Shown in pieces: positions 63,908 to 64,000 of a DNA stretch of 64,000 bases. A program made the position numbers and the translations under genes. Source of the DNA: Thamnaconus septentrionalis (lineage: Eukaryota > Chordata > Actinopteri > Tetraodontiformes > Monacanthidae). Location: contig CM020503.1 of assembly GCA_009823395.1 (NCBI GenBank), positions 1,635,001-1,699,000 of the forward strand, given 5' to 3'. Numbering within the stretch: the stretch's first letter is position 1; every line of letters begins with the position of its first letter. Under the pieces are notes generated by a model that searched no databases, had not been told where the DNA came from, and saw only the letters and a program-made list of their open reading frames with translations.

Positions 63908-64000
63908 CTTTTACAGGACACAAACAAAATAGTGAAAGTCAACCAAAAACTTCATCATAACATAACTGAAGCCAACAACAATGAGGTAAAGCTGAGGGGT

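Overview
The window looks like nuclear DNA of a ray-finned (teleost) fish. Evidence: intron-split vertebrate genes with GT-AG junctions, very many (CA)n/(TG)n microsatellites, and relics of fish-type L2-like LINEs, tRNA-headed SINEs, hAT elements and MITEs. The species cannot be named from the sequence.

Three protein-coding genes are supported. kcnj16 (Kir5.1-type inward-rectifier potassium channel subunit) has its whole coding region in one exon at 21650-22924 (+). kcnj2 (Kir2.1) has its whole coding region in one exon at 27387-28658 (+), with a likely untranslated first exon and GC-box promoter near 24.8-25.06 kb and a 3'UTR ending near 30.1 kb. The last two coding exons of map2k6 (MKK6, a p38 MAP kinase kinase) lie on the minus strand at 63646-63907; the rest of that gene is beyond the right edge. 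kcnj16 and kcnj2 are head-to-tail neighbours as in mammals, but map2k6 faces them tail-to-tail, unlike the human order.

Layout: 1-20 kb is non-coding and holds a hAT element with a second small element nested in it (2.29-3.44 kb), three LINE relics (8.9-9.1, 9.48-10.23 and 11.19-11.70 kb) and another interspersed repeat (11.96-12.17 kb). 20-30 kb is the potassium channel block. 30-63 kb is a second non-coding stretch with a very long AT repeat just past kcnj2, two SINE/L2-type insertions with clear target-site duplications (30.8 and 40.9 kb), a tRNA-headed SINE (35.85 kb), a palindromic MITE (44.16-44.34 kb), further relics (33.8, 48.0, 50.1 and 60.5 kb) and CpG-dense patches without a gene (about 50.6-50.9 and 51.7-51.8 kb).

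Function: Kir2.1 sets resting potential in excitable cells; Kir5.1 acts as a modulatory subunit, mainly with Kir4.1, in renal and ionoregulatory epithelia and glia; MKK6 activates p38. They share no pathway, and their proximity is old synteny. In mammals the KCNJ16-KCNJ2 pair lies next to the regulatory desert of SOX9, so the gene-free DNA here may carry long-range enhancers and boundary elements. CTCF-like motifs in convergent orientation around the channel pair fit that idea, but nothing in the sequence proves it.
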